Part shown: piece after piece, positions 54,901 through 61,739 of the stretch
Layout of the letters: every line of letters starts with the position of its first letter
Numbering within the stretch: the first letter of the stretch is position 1
From: Gymnogyps californianus
Lineage: Eukaryota > Chordata > Aves > Accipitriformes > Cathartidae
Assembly: GCF_018139145.2 (NCBI RefSeq)
Contig: NC_059474.1
Span: 37,528,344-37,592,343, forward strand
Reading direction: 5' to 3'
Length of the DNA: 64,000 nucleotides
Notes under the pieces: model-generated
Told to the model about the DNA's origin: nothing
Database searches by the model: none
The model's input: only the letters and a program-made list of their open reading frames with translations
Translations under genes and position numbers: made by a program

Positions 54901-57518
54901 ATTGTTTTCAGGATTTCACAGTTGTTGCCACCCCAGCCTGGGTTGCAGTGGCACTCGCCGTGGATGCACACGCCGTGGCTGGAGCAGGCTGGGTCCAAGC
55001 AATCCGCTGTGGCAAAATGAGAAAGGTCAGCTTAAACTTGTCATTCCTAACAACAGGAATCAACCCCTAGATGCTCACGGCACTTTTGGGCTTAATCCAC
55101 ATTTTAAGACCTTGTGAAAGAGGCAGCATTGCACTCATCTTAAAAGTAAACATTAGTAGGTTGAAGCTGAGAAGTTCACCGTTGTTTCACTGCAATGAGT
55201 GAGGAAAAGATAGAGCGGACCAAGGTATCTTGGTGCCAGCCTCTCTTCTCTGGCTACAAGGTCGATCACTCTTCATCATCACTGATTGCATAGCAGCAAT
55301 TTTCTTTCCAAAAACACCTCGCTCCCACATCACCTTCTGGTATTGTGAAATTTGTGTGTGCACATAACTGACATCAAGATTTACAGGCTACCACTGAGTT
55401 AATTGAAGAACCTTTCAAGGTTTGCTAATTTTTCTGAATTACAACAAGATTGGCTTTGGGTCTTGGAAAACTGATCTCTGTTCTGCCTAACCACAGTGTA
55501 ACAAGTGCTGGATTCCCTGCAGCACTCAGTATCAACTGACACAATCCACCGCAACAGAGTTTTGACAGCTGTATAGGACCCTCAACTTGTTTCAGAAACA
55601 AATGAGTTGCATACTGTCTATCTGTCTTAATTCACTTTAATGTGCTTTAGATGACGAGATTTAATTTAGCAATTTGACTCAATAAAATGTTACACTTGTA
55701 GGGTCAATGGTCTGAAAATTTAATTCCAGAGACTTAATTGCATTACTTTGTACGTGGAGATCAATAAAATCAATTTGATTGAGGAAGAAAATGGCGCTTT
55801 TTACTCCCTAAAAAAATAGAATGGAAAATGAACTGCATTTTGCAGCACACCAGAACGAATATTATTATGCACATCTCTGGAATACAAAAATGATGCATCA
55901 TTTTTCACTCTGATGCATTTGAATCAGCACTTTCCACAATGTGGTTGGTGGAAAAGATCACTAACAAATGCAATACATTAATGATTTATTCTATACTGTG
56001 AAAATTCAGTAAATCTTCCTGTATTCCAACATCTATTTTTTGTGTGCTTTCTTCTTAGCTGATCTCAGCCAGAAAAAATAAATAAAAATACACTGGTAAG
56101 CAAAAAGGTATCACACATTATTAAGAATTTTCCCACTGATTACTTGAGAATACATAAAGTATAATAATTCTGTAGAATTCAGTGGTACTAGTGATTCCCA
56201 AACTTGATTTTAGTATTCTAAAATGATTTTTGAAGAAACACCATTAGTGAGGATGATCTAGATCTAGCAAAATCGATAGAGCTGGATGTGCCAGCTGGAA
56301 ACCTGACCAACAACAGCAGGTGCTGGGGTAAATATTTACTCATTTACCTTCCTCACAGTTTTCTCCTTTGTATCCAGAGTTGCAGGCACAAGAGCCCATG
56401 ATGCAAATGCCCCGGCCCCCACACTGGGGATCGATGCACTGAGTTGTAGGCACATCACACTCGGTGCCCTTCCAGCCGCTGTAACACAGGCAGCGTCCTT
56501 TGGAGTACTGCCCATTGCCACTACACAGCACCGGGCAGGCTGCTGTGAAATAAAACATGGCAGAAAAATTAAAACCAAGTTCTTCACCAAAGCTTTATAA
56601 AGAAGAACATCGAAGCATCAAGTCACATGCCAGTTGCTTTCCTGATGTATTTGTCTTCATGCTTGCTTAACTGACTTGAGAAAAGCACTGGGTTGATTTA
56701 CCTCTCGAACAATCGGGGCCCAGAAACCCAGGAAAACAATGGCAGGATCCAGAAACACATTCACCATTACCATGGCAATTTCGGGGGCATTCCACCACAG
56801 ACTCTAAAGGGAAAAAAAGGAGGATAATTCACAGATGCCCACCGCATGAAGTACCTATCATTTGAACCACTACTAACTGACAGCATGCTCTCACTGCGAG
56901 AGAAGTGTTTATGTTTGGTTTGTTTGAAGAGCACGAATAGCTGTGATTTTCTATTGCCGATGCCTCTAGTATCTTAGGACACTACATTCCAACAAAAAGG
57001 CTCAAATTATAATGGTAAAACCATATGAGCTCCATACTTAAAATCCAGCCCTATGCCATTTAACTAATACTTCAAAACAGTGTCCTCCTTTCAAGCACTG
57101 TATTACAAGAAGGTACACTCCTTATGCCTTAGACCAAGTAATTAAAATAGATATTCTGCATTTTGTTCTGAGCAGCAAAAGAAACACTATGAATGGAAAA
57201 CCTGTGAAAAAAAGTCAGATCATTTAACTATGAAAACTTATCTCTGTATTCCTAAAAAACATGACCAGAGCCTAGCGTTTGGTAAGAGCTTTGAAGATTA
57301 TGCTTACCTATAATTATGGTATTAAAAGACACTTGCTCCGCATTCTTCCCATCATTATAAAAGGCCAGGTGCCAGATGCCAGAATCCAAGTACTGGATAA
57401 AACCTGCCTCGTGGAGACTGACAGACCTTGCCTGCCGCCCCGCTCGCTCCGATTCCAGCAGGTTGCGTTGCTCTCTCGCAATCAGCCGGCTGCCATCCAG
57501 GAGCTCCACAAAGTCATA
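6032..57518 (-). CDS. TENM2: Teneurin-2 gene, internal 18 coding exons (gene-level entry)
   Basis: This is the joined minus-strand coding region of a teneurin, a type II single-pass synaptic adhesion protein with a large extracellular part. Exons in transcription order are 57518-57308, 56803-56702, 56542-56348, 55006-54806, 51838-51653, 37483-37457 (alternative), 35863-35846 (alternative), 34925-34779, 27500-27284, 26235-26116, 25716-25455, 18834-18567, 17992-17849, 14706-14457, 14033-14013 (alternative), 8688-8456, 7923-7769 and 6906-6032. Phases agree at every junction and there are no internal stops. The encoded order is linker, eight EGF-like repeats, Cys-rich segment, transthyretin-related domain, FN-plug, NHL beta-propeller and the start of the YD shell. 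Teneurin family membership is certain. TENM2 rather than TENM1, 3 or 4 is judged from remembered paralogue differences, for example [15 protein letters not shown]. Exons 5' and 3' of this set lie outside the window. Confidence 0.95.
7769..7923 (-). CDS. TENM2: TENM2 exon: NHL beta-propeller blade
   Basis: This 155-bp exon runs from phase 1 to phase 0, with acceptor CTGCACTAAAG and donor CAG|GTACTTT. It encodes [40 protein letters not shown] and [31 protein letters not shown] is a standard NHL blade. The exon is under 160 bp and has no long open frame of its own. It is supported by its splice sites and the phase match with both neighbours. Confidence 0.96.
8456..8688 (-). CDS. TENM2: TENM2 exon: NHL beta-propeller, middle blades
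   Basis: This 233-bp exon runs from phase 2 to phase 1, with acceptor ATTTTACAG and donor G|GTAAAAAG. It encodes [40 protein letters not shown], a [20 protein letters not shown] block and [10 protein letters not shown]. The ARCGDGG...A.LMSPKG motif is the NHL signature. A longer minus-strand reading frame over this exon runs on into intron at both sides, and only the spliced part is coding. GTGEQ is preceded by EVIG, where EVVA is usual for the human protein as I recall it. Confidence 0.96.
8689..14012 (-). other. TENM2: TENM2 5.3-kb intron after the propeller microexon
   Basis: AT-rich intron sequence. A possible ancient L2-type repeat relic occupies about 11380-11815, including GGCTCCTTGAGG in the tail-like part. 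The interval 8720-11300 and the rest of the intron show no recognisable gene or repeat. Confidence 0.8.
11380..11815 (+). mobile_element. Possible ancient L2-type repeat relic
   Basis: The right part, AGAGTACAGGCTCCTTGAGG followed by TGGGAGGCACATCACT, resembles the L2/MIR-like tail 'agtgtaagctccttgagggcagggac'. The left part is rich in CCTCTCTC and TTCCTCC-like text seen again near 49640-50150. The call rests on pattern resemblance only. Confidence 0.3.
14013..14033 (-). CDS. TENM2: TENM2 alternative 21-nt microexon in the beta-propeller (NKDFRHS)
   Basis: This microexon was found on the minus strand by looking for the known propeller insert. The exon reads one base, five full codons plus CAT, and two bases. 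When included it changes LEL|S|NNP to LEL|RNKDFRHS|NNP. The acceptor is TTGCTCCCACCAAG and the donor is ATAG|GTAAGC. In teneurin-2 the seven-residue insert in this loop controls whether the protein can act in trans with latrophilin and which synapse type it induces (established). A TGC lies about 12 bases upstream of the exon, where neural microexons often carry the SRRM4 (nSR100) recognition motif. Regulation by SRRM4 here is inference. Confidence 0.94.
14457..14706 (-). CDS. TENM2: TENM2 exon: NHL beta-propeller, first blades
   Basis: This 250-bp exon runs from phase 1 to phase 2, with acceptor TATTATCTGCCAG and donor AG|GTATGGG. It encodes [60 protein letters not shown] and [18 protein letters not shown]. 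The [17 protein letters not shown] pattern is an NHL-type propeller blade. NVT is a possible N-glycosylation site. The donor splits the codon that becomes Arg if the next microexon is included or Ser if it is skipped. Confidence 0.97.
14707..17848 (-). other. TENM2: TENM2 3.1-kb intron before the first propeller exon
   Basis: AT-rich intron. A GC-richer stretch around 16800-17340 has a short plus-strand open frame without recognisable features. Nothing else was seen. Confidence 0.75.
17849..17992 (-). CDS. TENM2: TENM2 exon: FN-plug to beta-propeller junction
   Basis: This 144-bp exon is phase 1 at both ends, with acceptor TTATTTCAG and donor G|GTAAGGAG. It encodes [40 protein letters not shown] and HHVLDVQN. 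The [11 protein letters not shown] block is one of the residue patterns that separates TENM2 from TENM3, which has FELDPSNLGGW (from recall of both families). The segment leads straight into the first blade of the NHL propeller. Confidence 0.97.
18567..18834 (-). CDS. TENM2: TENM2 exon: FN-plug region
   Basis: This 268-bp exon runs from phase 0 to phase 1, with acceptor CAACGCATAG and donor G|GTATGTG. It begins [20 protein letters not shown] and contains [40 protein letters not shown] and the end block [14 protein letters not shown]. These are hallmark teneurin sequences between the transthyretin-like domain and the propeller. Vertebrate teneurins share this exon closely. The [20 protein letters not shown] stretch fits TENM2 rather than TENM3. 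Confidence 0.97.
18835..25454 (-). other. TENM2: TENM2 6.6-kb intron
   Basis: The intron lies between the TTR/FN-plug exon and the next FN-plug exon. It contains the GA-rich microsatellite at 24616-24701. Short open frames on both strands show no recognised domain. Nothing else of note was seen. Confidence 0.8.
24616..24701 (+). repeat. GA-rich microsatellite
   Basis: About 86 bases consist almost entirely of G and A, in GAGA and GGGAGA units with an internal run of eight G. The small open frames made of Arg, Glu and Gly on either strand are artefacts of this repeat. Confidence 0.9.
25455..25716 (-). CDS. TENM2: TENM2 exon: TTR-related domain, second part, and start of FN-plug
   Basis: This 262-bp exon completes the split methionine codon and ends in phase 0. 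The acceptor is TTTTTTCTAG and the donor is CAG|GTAAAG. It encodes [20 protein letters not shown], the [20 protein letters not shown] block, [20 protein letters not shown] and [12 protein letters not shown]. The second half of the transthyretin-like sandwich passes into the FN-plug, the segment that seals the base of the teneurin shell. A 6.6-kb intron follows. Confidence 0.97.
26116..26235 (-). CDS. TENM2: TENM2 exon: transthyretin-related domain, first part
   Basis: This 120-bp exon enters needing one base and leaves with two, with acceptor TTTTTCACAG and donor AT|GTAAG. It encodes [20 protein letters not shown] then [20 protein letters not shown]. The RGQV..DGTPL.GV.V pattern is typical of carboxypeptidase-regulatory/transthyretin-like beta-sandwiches. 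A possible N-glycosylation site is NVS. This exon is too short for ORF listing and was found through the splice phases of its neighbours. Confidence 0.95.
27284..27500 (-). CDS. TENM2: TENM2 exon: Cys-rich region and linker to TTR domain
   Basis: This 217-bp exon runs from phase 1 to phase 2, with acceptor TGCCAACAG and donor AG|GTGAGC. It encodes [19 protein letters not shown] onward, a cysteine-dense stretch, then the polar linker [20 protein letters not shown] and [14 protein letters not shown]. In teneurins this connects the EGF stalk to the transthyretin-related domain. Two frame-shifted minus-strand readings over the same bases are shadows. The frame given is the only one that joins both neighbours. 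Confidence 0.96.
28835..29685 (+). mobile_element. CR1 LINE, 5'-truncated 3' fragment
   Basis: The plus strand carries the end of the CR1 reverse-transcriptase ORF. Translation of the first part gives [20 protein letters not shown] followed by [12 protein letters not shown], a typical CR1 motif. The CR1 3' region follows (GGAGAAGAGAAGGCTCAGGG; GGGACTAGATGATTTCCAGA; CCTTTCCAACCTCAAATAGT). The frame has stops and small gaps, so it is a dead copy. The left edge is approximate. It lies antisense to TENM2 in the 7.3-kb intron. Confidence 0.9.
30930..31460 (+). mobile_element. Ancient CR1-like LINE, internal fragment
   Basis: Phrases typical of the old amniote CR1 reverse-transcriptase region occur in the expected order: CTTGATTTATTCCTGAGCAG then TGCACAGGGACC, CAAATTCAACATTCCTGT, and TGAGCTGTCACTCCAGAAAG followed by AAATCCTGGAGTCACTGTGG. 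The copy is strongly decayed and interrupted. The family call is by recall, and the borders are approximate. Confidence 0.55.
34779..34925 (-). CDS. TENM2: TENM2 exon: EGF-like repeat 8 and start of Cys-rich region
   Basis: This 147-bp exon is phase 1 at both ends, with acceptor GTTTCAACAG and donor G|GTAAGATA. It encodes [19 protein letters not shown] onward, a complete EGF8, followed by [16 protein letters not shown], the first part of the cysteine-rich segment. This is the fixed downstream partner of the EGF7/EGF8 splice choice. The EGF stalk ends here and the globular superfold begins. A 7.3-kb intron follows. Confidence 0.96.
35846..35863 (-). CDS. TENM2: TENM2 alternative 18-nt microexon (EGF7-EGF8 insert DKIGYK)
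   Basis: This microexon lies 1.6 kb downstream of the 27-nt one. It is phase 1 at both ends and encodes DKIGYK with the split G of the preceding exon. The acceptor context is CCATAAAAGCAG and the donor is AAAG|GTAACAG. It lengthens the EGF7-EGF8 spacer, and all four in/out combinations with the other microexon keep the frame. The placement and sequence match the DKIGYK extension I recall from TENM2 isoforms. An earlier AG three bases upstream (AAAAG|CAG) could give a 21-nt variant with one additional residue. Confidence 0.87.
37457..37483 (-). CDS. TENM2: TENM2 alternative 27-nt microexon (EGF7-EGF8 insert AHYLDKIVK)
   Basis: This microexon was found by searching the 14-kb intron on the minus strand for the known teneurin insert. 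It is phase 1 at both ends. With the shared G of the preceding exon it encodes AHYLDKIVK, nine residues. The acceptor is preceded by a strong run of pyrimidines ending TTCTCAAG, and the donor is AAAG|GTACTG. In teneurins this segment is optionally included between EGF7 and EGF8 in neurons and affects the arrangement and adhesion of the ectodomain (established for the family). Inclusion in this species cannot be read from the DNA. Confidence 0.93.
43000..43260 (-). mobile_element. Possible ancient interspersed element (CR1/L2-like)
   Basis: TTGAATTGCAGCTTATTTTT and GGCTTTGGTATCATTTGCAA resemble reversed CR1-type text in which '...tttggtatcatctgcaaattt...' follows '...ttgaatttcat...'. The copy is highly diverged, so this is a low-confidence call. 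Confidence 0.35.
46394..46413. repeat. Perfect 20-bp palindrome
   Basis: TGCAAATTGGCCAATTTGCA is its own reverse complement. It contains an octamer-like ATGCAAAT (with the preceding base), CCAAT on both strands and AATTTGCA. A similar but non-palindromic sequence lies at 44333-44358. Confidence 0.85.
48171..48208. repeat. Perfect 13-bp inverted repeat (hairpin)
   Basis: ACAACTTCTTTGG (48171-48183) and CCAAAGAAGTTGT (48196-48208) are exact reverse complements separated by 12 bases. A 15-bp direct repeat TATTCCTTTCCCAAA (48125-48139 and 48186-48200) overlaps it. It could form a hairpin in DNA or RNA, with no known function. Confidence 0.75.
49640..50150 (+). mobile_element. Possible ancient L2-type repeat relic, second copy
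   Basis: The segment ends with CAGCGTCTTGCACAAAGGGG, similar to the 'cagcgcctagcacaatgggg' text that ends L2-like repeats in reptiles. It shares a pyrimidine-rich body with 11380-11815. The evidence is weak and the edges are approximate. Confidence 0.3.
50788..51382 (+). mobile_element. Solo LTR of an avian ERVL-like endogenous retrovirus
   Basis: A 595-bp element begins TGTGCTGGTTTTGGCTGGGA and ends AACCATGACA, so it has TG...CA termini. It is flanked by an imperfect 5-bp repeat (CCTCC at 50783-50787, CATCC at 51383-51387), as expected for a target-site duplication of ERVL-type elements. Inside are a TATA-like CATATAAAG (51062-51070) and an ATTAAA signal (about 51251) followed by a pyrimidine-rich tail and a G-rich stretch, giving promoter-to-polyA order on the plus strand. 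No internal viral genes flank it, so it is a solo LTR left by recombination. It lies antisense to TENM2, about 270 bp from the EGF6-7 exon. The family name is from recall of sequences common in bird genomes. Confidence 0.85.
51653..51838 (-). CDS. TENM2: TENM2 exon: EGF-like repeats 6 and 7
   Basis: This 186-bp exon is phase 1 at both ends, with acceptor ATCCAG and donor G|GTAGGCTG. It encodes [18 protein letters not shown] onward (EGF6) and [18 protein letters not shown] onward to GEHCTI (EGF7), each with six cysteines. It lies just upstream, in transcription order, of the EGF7/EGF8 alternative-splice site. Its donor can join in frame to the 27-nt microexon, the 18-nt microexon or the EGF8 exon. 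A solo LTR starts about 270 bp downstream of this exon in the following 14-kb intron. Confidence 0.96.
51839..54805 (-). other. TENM2: TENM2 3.0-kb intron between EGF4-5 and EGF6-7 exons
   Basis: AT-rich intron. No repeat or coding segment was recognised apart from short homopolymer runs, such as the T run near 53120. Confidence 0.75.
54806..55006 (-). CDS. TENM2: TENM2 exon: EGF-like repeats 4 and 5
   Basis: This 201-bp exon is phase 1 at both ends, with acceptor GCCACAG and donor G|GTAAGG. It encodes [18 protein letters not shown] onward (EGF4), then [20 protein letters not shown] onward to GPDCSN (EGF5). EGF5 again has five cysteines, with tyrosine in the GTYLQ stretch replacing the third, giving the second unpaired cysteine expected for the disulfide-linked teneurin dimer. 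The next exon is 3.0 kb downstream. Confidence 0.96.
55007..56347 (-). other. TENM2: TENM2 1.3-kb intron between EGF2-3 and EGF4-5 exons
   Basis: AT-rich intron, with no repeat or coding segment recognised. Confidence 0.75.
56348..56542 (-). CDS. TENM2: TENM2 exon: EGF-like repeats 2 and 3
   Basis: This 195-bp exon is phase 1 at both ends, with acceptor TTTCACAG and donor G|GTAAATG. It encodes [18 protein letters not shown] onward, through the [16 protein letters not shown] block, to [12 protein letters not shown]2 has only five cysteines: a tyrosine (GQYSKG) stands where the third cysteine would be. That leaves an unpaired cysteine, which in teneurins forms the inter-chain disulfide of the covalent cis-dimer (known for the family). 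EGF3 has a complete set of six. Confidence 0.96.
56702..56803 (-). CDS. TENM2: TENM2 exon: EGF-like repeat 1
   Basis: This 102-bp exon is phase 1 at both ends, with acceptor TTTAG and donor G|GTAAATC. It encodes [20 protein letters not shown] followed by [14 protein letters not shown], one complete EGF-like repeat with six cysteines. In teneurins the EGF array forms the stalk and the cis-dimer interface outside the cell. The intron to the next exon is only 159 bp, the shortest in the window. It is missing from simple ORF lists because it has no in-frame ATG run of useful length. Confidence 0.95.
57308..57518 (-). CDS. TENM2: TENM2 exon: extracellular linker before EGF1
   Basis: This 211-bp exon starts in phase 0 at YDFVELLDG and ends in phase 1 after NTIII, with one base left for the next codon. 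It encodes the juxtamembrane extracellular segment that precedes the EGF repeats, including the conserved [20 protein letters not shown] block. The acceptor reads CCCCACAG before TATGAC and the donor is G|GTAAGCA, both on the minus strand. It is the most 5' teneurin exon seen here. The preceding exon was searched for between 57519 and 64000 and not found, so the upstream intron is at least 6.5 kb. Overlapping plus-strand reading frames are shadows of this exon. Confidence 0.96.
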
Positions 57519-58089
57519 CTGTGGGGAGCAACAGACAGGAGCTTGACAAGTCACAGGATGACCCACAGCACCGCCAGCTTCTCCACAACATCCTGACAAT
57601 ATGCCTGTATTTTGACCAAGAGTTTCCTTTTGGAGCAGGGAAGCAGTCTTTGCCCCTTGCTAAGACTTCAAACAAAAATGCCAACTAGTCCTCATGCTTA
57701 TTAGAGTAGCTTTTTCGCTGACAAGTGGCCAATGAATCTATTACATATATTGGGGGAAGAAAACATCAGTTGAAATGAATCTGCAGTCATGAATGCCACC
57801 TGAATTACAGGTGAGAGCTAACTTTCAAGGTGTGTTATATGCATATGGGTTAATAATAATATCCAATACCAATAATCTGCTTTGCTTTTCATTTAGTTTC
57901 AGATGAAGGATTAAATTGTTCAATCCCCCTTTTGGACATTCTGGAGGAAGGAGAGCAAGAGCTTGACTTCCTATCACAGAAGCCCAAAAGAGGAGATGGA
58001 AAGCCTAAAACATTGCAACTGTTGAAAATGACAAACTGACAAAAAATATGGTACCTCAAGTCAATGGACAGCACATACTGTTTTGTTAA

Positions 58090-58129
58090 CAACCATCATC
58101 CAACTTAAATGATTCTATGATTCTATGAT
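58090..58129 (+). repeat. CR1 terminal microsatellite (ATTCTATG units)
   Basis: CAACTTAAATGATTCTATGA then TTCTATGAT contains two and a half copies of the 8-bp unit that ends avian CR1 elements. Little of the CR1 body is recognisable upstream, so this is a severely truncated insertion. Confidence 0.5.
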
Positions 58130-58564
58130 CAGTGGGGCTTGGAAAAATGTAGCAGCACCTCAGCTGACACAACAAGCAAACTCACAACACAAGGTTTTAT
58201 GCATGTTAAACTTAACTAGCACTAATAACACCTGGAGGGCTATACCTGCTCTGGGACCTGCACTGATTTACACTATCTGGGAGTCTGTTCTCCTGGCTTG
58301 AAAGATGTCTTCTGCACGTTTATCATGTAAAGATCAATGTGTAAATAGCAAAATTAAGCAGGTAGGAAAATTAAAGAGCTTTCTTGCTTGTGGTAGAGAG
58401 TCTCTGCTTTTCCTGCTGAGTCTGTTCACAGTTTCACTTTTACTCTGACACACGTTTATTGTATGAAGTGAACTGTAACATGTAAACCTCCAATCTTCCC
58501 AAACATTTGAGATCTCTCTCAAATGGAATTACATCCAGGGCCTTTTAAAGTAAAGGCCAGTATG

Positions 58565-59521
58565 TGTGAGGTGGGTTGACCCTGGCTGGATGCCAGGTGC
58601 CCACCAAAGCCGCTCTATCACCCCCCTCCTCAACTGGACAGGGGAGAGAAAATATAATGAAAGGCTCGTGGGTTGAGATAAGGACAGGGAGATCACTCGC
58701 AATTACTGTCACAGGCAAAACAGACTCGACTTGAGGAAAATTCATTTAATTTATTACCAATCAAATCAGAGTAGGATAATGAGAAATAAAACCCAAATCT
58801 TAAAACACCTGCCCTCCACCCCTCCCTTCTTCCCAGGCTTAACTTCACTCCCGATTTTCTCTACCTCCTCCCATCCCAGCGGCACAGGGGGACGGGGAAT
58901 GGGGGTTGTGGTCAGTTCATCACACGTTGTCTCTGCCGCTCCTTCCTCCTCAGGGGGAGGACTCCTCACACTCTTCCCCTGCTCCAGCATGGGCTCCTCT
59001 CCCCACGGGGCCACAGGTCCTGCCAGGAGCCTGCTCCAGCGCGGGCTTCCCACGGGGTCACAGCCTCCTTTGAGCATCCACCTGCTCCGGCGTGGGGTCC
59101 TCCATGGGCTGCAGGTGGATATCTGCTCCACTGTGGACCTCCACGGGCTGCAGGGGGACAGCCTGCCTCACCATGGTCTTCACCACGGGCTGCAGGGGAA
59201 TCTCTGCTCTGGTGCCTGGAGCACCTCCTCCCCCTCCGTCTTCACTGACCTTGGTGTCTGCGGAGTTGTTGCTCTCACATATTCTCACTCCTCTCTCCGG
59301 CTGAAGTTGCTGCTGCGCAGTAACTTTTCCCCTTCTGAAATATGTTATCCCAGAGGGGCTACCACTGTTGCTGATGGGCTCGGCCTTGGCCAGCAGCGGG
59401 TCCGTCTTGGAGCTGCTGGCATTGGCTCTATTGGACACAGGGGAAGCTTCTAGCAGCTTCTCACAGAAGCCACCCCTGTAGCCCCCACACTACCAAAACC
59501 TTGCCATGCAAACCCAATACA
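58565..59521 (-). mobile_element. Solo LTR of a second avian ERVL-like endogenous retrovirus
   Basis: A long LTR of about 957 bp reads on the minus strand from TGTATTGGGTTTGCATGGCA (59521 downward) to GGTCAACCCACCTCACA. It carries an AATAAA polyadenylation signal on the minus strand (58755-58750). Its 3' part resembles the tail of the other LTR (TTATCTCAACCCA, then TTTTCTCTCCCC). The middle contains degenerate tandem units around GCTCCAGCGTGGG and CACGGG (about 58980-59220), which create GC-rich pseudo-open frames of up to 240 codons on the plus strand. Possible decayed duplicated sites are GTATG and GCGTG. No gag, pol or env sequence adjoins it. It lies in the same orientation as TENM2. The left edge is uncertain by a few bases. 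Confidence 0.83.
58980..59220. repeat. Degenerate tandem repeat inside the minus-strand LTR
   Basis: Successive units with the theme CTGCTCC(A/G)GCGTGGG then CC(A/C)CGGGCTGCAG recur at irregular 30-50-base spacing. This minisatellite-like core belongs to the LTR and explains the local high GC. Confidence 0.6.
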
Positions 59522-61084
59522 GCGTGAAACTGCTGATTCACCTGAGCTAGGATAACATCAGTTACCAGCACCAGAGAATCAGTGGTTTTACACCCTGACT
59601 TGTGACCTTCAGAAACTGCTCCCAGGACAAAAGAAAACATGATAGCCTTTGTCCCCAAACAAGGGTTTAAGTACTTATGTTGTCTTCTTGAAATTGCAGG
59701 CCAAAACTCACTGCTGTTGTAAGAATGTTCCTCCCCAGTAATCAGAATTATCTTCTTACCAGTCAGGATGTGAAGGCAATGTGTACTTAATATGCTTCTA
59801 TCAACACCTGAGACACTTTTCCAGCTATGTCTGAACCAGCAGAATAGAACATAACGTGATGAGGACATGCAGAATCTGGTACCTCGGTATGCCGTCACTC
59901 TGAATGTACGTGCTGCACCACATGAAAATGAATGCAACCGTTTTGGGAGAGCACCAATTAGTCAAAAGCATTCAACATTCTCATTTGTCAGAGAATTAAA
60001 TATTTATCATATTTTGTGAGAGAGAGAAAAACAGGTTTAGGTTTTTTTTTTTTCTTTTTCTCCTGCCTGGCTCAAGGACATTTCTTTCCACTTGTGTTTT
60101 TCACTAATATTTTAAACAAGAGAAAGCTCGGGGAGTTCTGAGTTTTAACAAGTCATTTATGGACATTAGGAGTGACCTTGTAATTTGTATACCTCAGAGG
60201 ATCATTTTTTGTAGGAGGACAATTTCAGATGAAAACCGTATTTTTGATACAGCAACAAGTGATTACACTACTTGATTGACCACAAAGAGTATACTAATGG
60301 CAGACAAGCATAGTACAATGAATGATTTTGTATTTGTAATGTAATAAGGACATACGCCGTTATCAGAACACCATTTTAGACTACATTTTACAAGCCATAC
60401 AGAGGGGAATTTACTGTTCAGTCTGTCCCCCAGCAAAAAACAATAATTGATCTTAACCCTTTTAAAGGCTGGTTTTTTATATTTAGGACACGATAACAGA
60501 AACAGACTGGAAAAACAATTATCTTCTTAAGCAAAAAACACACCAATTTTATTTTCCTCCTATGAGGATAAATTAATTACCTTTACATTGAGTCTAAATG
60601 TGCTGATTAGCCCTACCACTCCATTCAGTTTTGCTTTAAACCAAAGTCCTTTTTTTATTCTTAAAGTCCCTTTAAATAAACATATTGATTCTCTGGCTGC
60701 AATGGAACTGACATTTTTAGAAAGTGTCACAAAGACTTTCAGGCTCACATTGATTGGGTTTTGAATGGACAGCCACCGTCAATTATTTCTGGTTGATTTA
60801 TTTATGATTCCCCAGAAAGAGAGAACTATGCATCTCAGATCGGTCTGTGACACACACATAGTGGCTGTGCTTGAGACTGATTTCGGCACCTGAAGAGAAT
60901 ACAGAAACATAACCAAAAATTCTGTCCTGATTACAATACATCAAACCATTTCCTACATGCTGTATCCCTATTATTTTGGATTATGGGACAGAAGGAGAGT
61001 TAAATTTGCTGCATTCTGTTATTGTTTTATGATGAAATGCTAAGCAACTGATAGAAATGGTTTAGAAACAGTCAATCTTGTTCC

Positions 61085-61145
61085 AAGATGGGGGTGTAAA
61101 CTAAAAGACTTCTTGAGATCTCTTCCAAGCTCATTTCTATCGTAC
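61085..61145 (+). mobile_element. Possible CR1 3' tail relic
   Basis: AAAGACTTCTTGAGATCTCT followed by TCCAAGCTCATTTCTAT resembles the CR1 3' terminus (gatgacctcttgaggtccct, then tccagccc...tctat). It is short and diverged and could be coincidence. Confidence 0.35.
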
Positions 61146-61739
61146 TTTCATTATGTCCATTGCAGTGGCAGGATAACTGGCATCAGAGGTTGTACAACTA
61201 TGGAAAGATAGACTCCAGTTTCCTCCTACTGTCTGGTTTTAACTGGATACAAAAAAAAGAGGTGGATAAACAGGCAAAGGGTCTGGGAGAGAAGTGGAGA
61301 ACAAGGTGGCAAATGTAACATGCAAGTTTTGCTTTATAGCCAAAGGTGACATGGAGAGAAGGCAGACTTTCATAGAAACACCGAAGCTGTAAGGAGGGAG
61401 CTAAAGAAGATGGTGGTGTGTGGTTATACATGTAGGGTATCATAGGCATATGAGCAAAGATATTGGAGGTGGACAGCTGGTAAGGAAACTCTACGAATGC
61501 TGGCAGAGTGCAGGTAGTAATCAGTTCTCTATTATTTAACATAAGATCTGAAAATTTAAATACTGACGTTTGAGAAACAGGCAGCAGTTGCTCATTTGCA
61601 TAAATTTTGTTATTAGCACTTGTCACTCTGTGACTAGGAGATAAGGGCAGATAGCATTCAAGAGATACAGACATGAAGTGATATATGTGGGTGAGATCCT
61701 ACTTTTCAAAGTCCTCATGAAACAACCCTAGCTTTACAC

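Noticed and set aside
57279..57688. Plus-strand frames of 105 and 86 codons
   Set aside because: They are antisense to the TENM2 linker exon and have no recognisable product.
58731..59453. 240-codon plus-strand open frame
   Set aside because: It lies inside the minus-strand LTR and is made by the GC-rich degenerate tandem repeats. It shows no conserved domain.
59461..59937. 158-codon minus-strand frame overlapping the LTR edge
   Set aside because: It crosses from intron into the LTR and resembles no viral or host protein.
60560..60748. 62-codon minus-strand frame considered as the missing upstream teneurin exon
   Set aside because: Its sequence does not match the juxtamembrane segment expected before YDFVELLDG, and it lacks a suitable phase-0 donor.
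60800..60890. Acceptor-like TTCTCTTCAG on the minus strand near 60890
   Set aside because: The sequence downstream does not encode teneurin residues and runs into stops, so it is probably a chance splice-like site.
61198..61674. 158-codon minus-strand frame
   Set aside because: It lies in intron, has no domain, has low-complexity composition and shows no splice support.
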